From Sinomonas sp. R1AF57 (GTDB lineage Bacteria; Actinomycetota; Actinomycetes; Actinomycetales; Micrococcaceae), in the NCBI RefSeq assembly GCF_002224485.1, contig NZ_CP022463.1, forward strand, positions 2,789,858-2,853,857: DNA of 64,000 nucleotides. Reading direction: 5' to 3'. Below are positions 61,650 through 64,000 of this stretch, piece after piece (the stretch's first letter is position 1; each line of letters opens with the position of its first letter). The translations under genes were made by a program, and so were the position numbers. The notes beneath the pieces are model-generated. The model was not told the DNA's origin, ran no database searches, and saw nothing but the letters and a program-made list of their open reading frames with translations.

Positions 61650-64000
61650 TTCGCCGCCGCCTTTGTCCGGCCGGCGGTCCGCCGGGCGGGCTTCTTCACG
61701 GGTCCCTTGGCCCGCTTCTCGGCGAGCAGCTCGATCGCGCGCTCGCGAGTGAGCTCCTCGATCGCGGTCGACCGCGGGACGGTGATGTTCGTGACGCCGT
61801 CGGTGATGTACGGGCCGAAGCGGCCCTCCTTGACCACGATCGGCTTGCCGGACGCCGGGTCCTCGCCGAACTCGGCCAGGGGGGCCGCCGCCGTGCGGCC
61901 GCCGCGCGTCTTGGGCTGGGAGTAGATCTCGAGGGCCTGCTCGAGGGTGATCGTGAAGATCTCCTCCTCGGAGCCGATCGAGCGCGAGTCGGTGCCCTTC
62001 TTCAGGTACGGGCCGAAGCGGCCGTTCTGGACGGTGATGGCGTTGCCCTCCGCGTCCTCGCCGAGGCGGCGCGGCAGGCTCATCAGGTCCAGCGCCTGCT
62101 CGAGCGTGACGGTGTCCAGCGACATGGACTTGAAGAGCGACCCCGTGCGGGGCTTGACCTTCGCCGGCTTCTTGGGCGGCTTGGGCTTGCCGTTCTTGTA
62201 GTACTCCACGGGCTGGGCCGCGAGCTGCTCAGGCGTGGGCTCGGGGATGACTTCGGTGACGTATGCGCCGTACCGGCCGTTCTTCGCCACCACCGTGTGA
62301 CCCGTGAGCGGGTCCGTGCCGAGCACGCGCTCCTCCGGCCCGGCGCTCTCCATGAGCTCGCGCGCCTTGTCGGCGGTGAGCTCGTCGGGGGCGAGGTCCT
62401 CCGGGACGTTCGCCCGCTCGGGGGCCGTGCCCTCGGGCGCGTCCGCCGGGAGGGGCTTCTCGAGGTACGGCCCATACTTGCCCACGCGCAGCACGATGCC
62501 CGGCGCGATCTCGACCGAGTTGACCTCCCGCGCGTCGATCTCGCCGAGGCCGCCGACGATCTTGGTCAGGCCCGGGTTGTGGTCGTCGCCGAAGTAGAAG
62601 TGGCTCAGCCAGTCCGCGCCGGCCTGCTCGCCTGCAGCGATCCGGTCGAGGTCCTCCTCCATCTCCGCCGTGAAGTCGTAGTCGACGTAGTCGTGGAAGT
62701 GCTCCTCGAGCAGCCGCACCACCGAGAACGCGATCCAGCTCGGCACGAGGGCCGTTCCGCGGCTGCGGACATAGCCGCGGTCCATGATCGTCGAGATCGT
62801 CGCTGCGTACGTGGACGGGCGGCCGATGCCCCGCTCCTCGAGCGTCTTGACCAAGGAGGCCTCGGTGTACCGCGGGGGCGGGGAGGTCTGGTGGCCGTTC
62901 GCAGTCAGCTCGAGCGCGTCGAGTGCCTGGCCCTTCGCCAGCACCGGCAGCCGGGCGCTCTCGCCCGCAGCGGATCCGCCCCCACCGTTCTCCGAGTCTT
63001 CGCGGACCTCGTCCCGGCCTTCCTCGTAGGCCGCGAGGAACCCGCGGAACGTGATCACCGTGCCGGAGGCCGTGAACTCGGCGTCGCGCCCCGCAGCCTC
63101 GCCGGAGAGCGCCTGCGCACCGAGCCTGACGGTCGCGGTGGAGCCCTTGGCGTCCTCCATCTGGGAGGCGACCGTGCGCTTCCAGATGAGCTCGTAGAGG
63201 CGGAACTCGTCCCCCGAGAGCTGCTTGGCGACCTGCGCCGGCGTGCGGAACGAGTCGCCCGCGGGGCGGATGGCCTCGTGGGCCTCCTGCGCGTTCTTGG
63301 ACTTGGAGGCGTACACGCGCGGACGGCCGGGCACGTACTCGGGACCGTACAGCTCGGAGGCCTGCCGGCGCGCAGCCGTGACCGCCTGGTCGGAGAGCGC
63401 CGTCGAGTCGGTACGCATGTACGTGATGTAGCCGTTCTCGTACAGGCGCTGCGCGACCTGCATCGTGACCCGGGCGGAGAAGCGGAGCTTGCGCGCCGCC
63501 TCCTGCTGGAGGGTCGAGGTGGTGAACGGGGCAGCCGGCCGACGGGTGTAGGGCTTCTCCTCCACGGCCCGGACTGCGAAGGCGGCGCCCTCGAGCCCCT
63601 CGGCGAGGGCCCGTGCGGTGGCCTCGGTGAGGAGCTCGGCGTTCTTGGCGGTCAGCCGCCCGCGGTCGTCGAAGTCGCGGCCCGAAGCCACCTTCTTGCC
63701 GTCCACCTGCGCGAGGCGGGCCTGGAAGCTCTGCCGCGCGGCGGCGTCGTGCGCCTGTGAAGCGTCGCCGGATGCAGGGGCCACGATGGCCGTCAGGTCC
63801 CAGTAGTCAGCAGCACGGAACGCCATGCGCTCGCGCTCGCGCTCGACGACGAGGCGGGTCGCGACAGACTGGACACGGCCTGCGGACAGGCCGCTGGCCA
63901 CCTTGCGCCACAGGACCGGCGAGATCTCGTACCCGTAGAGACGGTCGAGGACACGGCGGGTCTCCTGCGCGTCGACGAGCGACTCGTCGACGTCGCGCAG
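61646..64000 (-). CDS. topA: DNA topoisomerase I (partial, 5' end outside the window)
   Basis: The last 784 residues of type IA topoisomerase are present; the frame is open through 64000 (the TOPRIM domain lies beyond). The active-site Tyr is in GYITYMRTDSTALS. ASGLSAGRVQSVATRLV, GIGRPSTYAATISTIMDRGYV and the FTAEMEEDLDRIAAGE segment are family hallmarks. The C-terminal third has repeated GRFGPY/GKYGPYLEKPL-type units that replace zinc fingers, and a Lys/Arg/Ala tail (KKPARRTAGRTKAAAK), as in actinobacterial TopA. It relaxes negative supercoils. SseB, Ppx and the isomerase follow it in the same direction. Confidence 0.96.
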   Translation of the reverse strand: MRDVDESLVDAQETRRVLDRLYGYEISPVLWRKVASGLSAGRVQSVATRLVVERERERMAFRAADYWDLTAIVAPASGDASQAHDAAARQSFQARLAQVDGKKVASGRDFDDRGRLTAKNAELLTEATARALAEGLEGAAFAVRAVEEKPYTRRPAAPFTTSTLQQEAARKLRFSARVTMQVAQRLYENGYITYMRTDSTALSDQAVTAARRQASELYGPEYVPGRPRVYASKSKNAQEAHEAIRPAGDSFRTPAQVAKQLSGDEFRLYELIWKRTVASQMEDAKGSTATVRLGAQALSGEAAGRDAEFTASGTVITFRGFLAAYEEGRDEVREDSENGGGGSAAGESARLPVLAKGQALDALELTANGHQTSPPPRYTEASLVKTLEERGIGRPSTYAATISTIMDRGYVRSRGTALVPSWIAFSVVRLLEEHFHDYVDYDFTAEMEEDLDRIAAGEQAGADWLSHFYFGDDHNPGLTKIVGGLGEIDAREVNSVEIAPGIVLRVGKYGPYLEKPLPADAPEGTAPERANVPEDLAPDELTADKARELMESAGPEERVLGTDPLTGHTVVAKNGRYGAYVTEVIPEPTPEQLAAQPVEYYKNGKPKPPKKPAKVKPRTGSLFKSMSLDTVTLEQALDLMSLPRRLGEDAEGNAITVQNGRFGPYLKKGTDSRSIGSEEEIFTITLEQALEIYSQPKTRGGRTAAAPLAEFGEDPASGKPIVVKEGRFGPYITDGVTNITVPRSTAIEELTRERAIELLAEKRAKGPVKKPARRTAGRTKAAAK

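Overview
This 64-kb window is chromosomal DNA from a G+C-rich actinobacterium. Gene content, GTG/TTG starts, leaderless or tightly coupled operons and the menaquinone and cytochrome c-maturation blocks point to Micrococcaceae (Arthrobacter/Sinomonas-like). That is an inference from gene families, since no rRNA marker is present. No tRNA, rRNA, CRISPR array, prophage or complete insertion sequence was seen. The only mobile-looking element is a DUF222/HNH (13E12-type) endonuclease gene.

Layout. 0-6.4 kb: partial gene, GrpB-like protein, beta-propeller lactonase, P-type cation ATPase, CaiB-type CoA transferase, VOC protein. 6.5-17.1 kb: phenylacetyl-CoA catabolism, with paaZ at one end and a thiolase/enoyl-CoA hydratase/3-hydroxyacyl-CoA dehydrogenase operon at the other. 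Both are preceded by PaaR-like operators. Between them lie three tandem secreted SGNH hydrolases, an acetyltransferase, a tyrosine phosphatase and a membrane protein. 17.2-22 kb: CPBP protease, YceI protein, ABC-F protein, VOC protein, lactate dehydrogenase. 22-32.7 kb: menaquinone genes (menB, menE, menA), the HNH gene, DUF4229 and PLDc_N proteins, then cytochrome c maturation (ccsB, resB, ccdA, resA-like, phosphatase).

32.8-38.7 kb: YceI protein, three tandem membrane proteins with Pro/Gln/Tyr-rich tails, Rex, glutaredoxin, HAD-IB phosphatase, the tiny ribosomal protein bS22/AURKAIP1 and an excisionase-type HTH protein. 38.7-45.8 kb: DAHP synthase behind a clear transcription attenuator, glutamate dehydrogenase, a LacI regulator, an ANTAR protein, a P-loop kinase and a YihY membrane protein. 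45.9-48.9 kb: succinyl-CoA:3-ketoacid CoA transferase (scoAB) with a broken thiolase gene and a divergent IclR regulator. 49.4-57.9 kb: ArsR regulator, AcuC deacetylase, Trk potassium uptake, uracil-DNA glycosylase, two alpha/beta hydrolases and an HD/LuxR regulator. 58-64 kb: proC, a pair of candidate C-rich-loop small RNAs, sugar-phosphate isomerase, Ppx/GppA, SseB and the 3' part of topA.

The most interesting signals are not protein genes. (1) Two adjacent hairpin units at 58957-59058 and 59165-59260 share a 5' box and an identical UCCCCCCAA loop, as in 6C-type actinobacterial sRNAs. (2) An aromatic-residue leader peptide (MIKRWYAYFALALEGQA) with a terminator precedes the DAHP synthase gene. 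(3) A short word, CGCACGACGNCG, is strongly over-represented and often sits as inverted pairs in terminators, much like DNA-uptake sequences. (4) A family of short intergenic hairpin and tandem repeats is built on GGTGACC.
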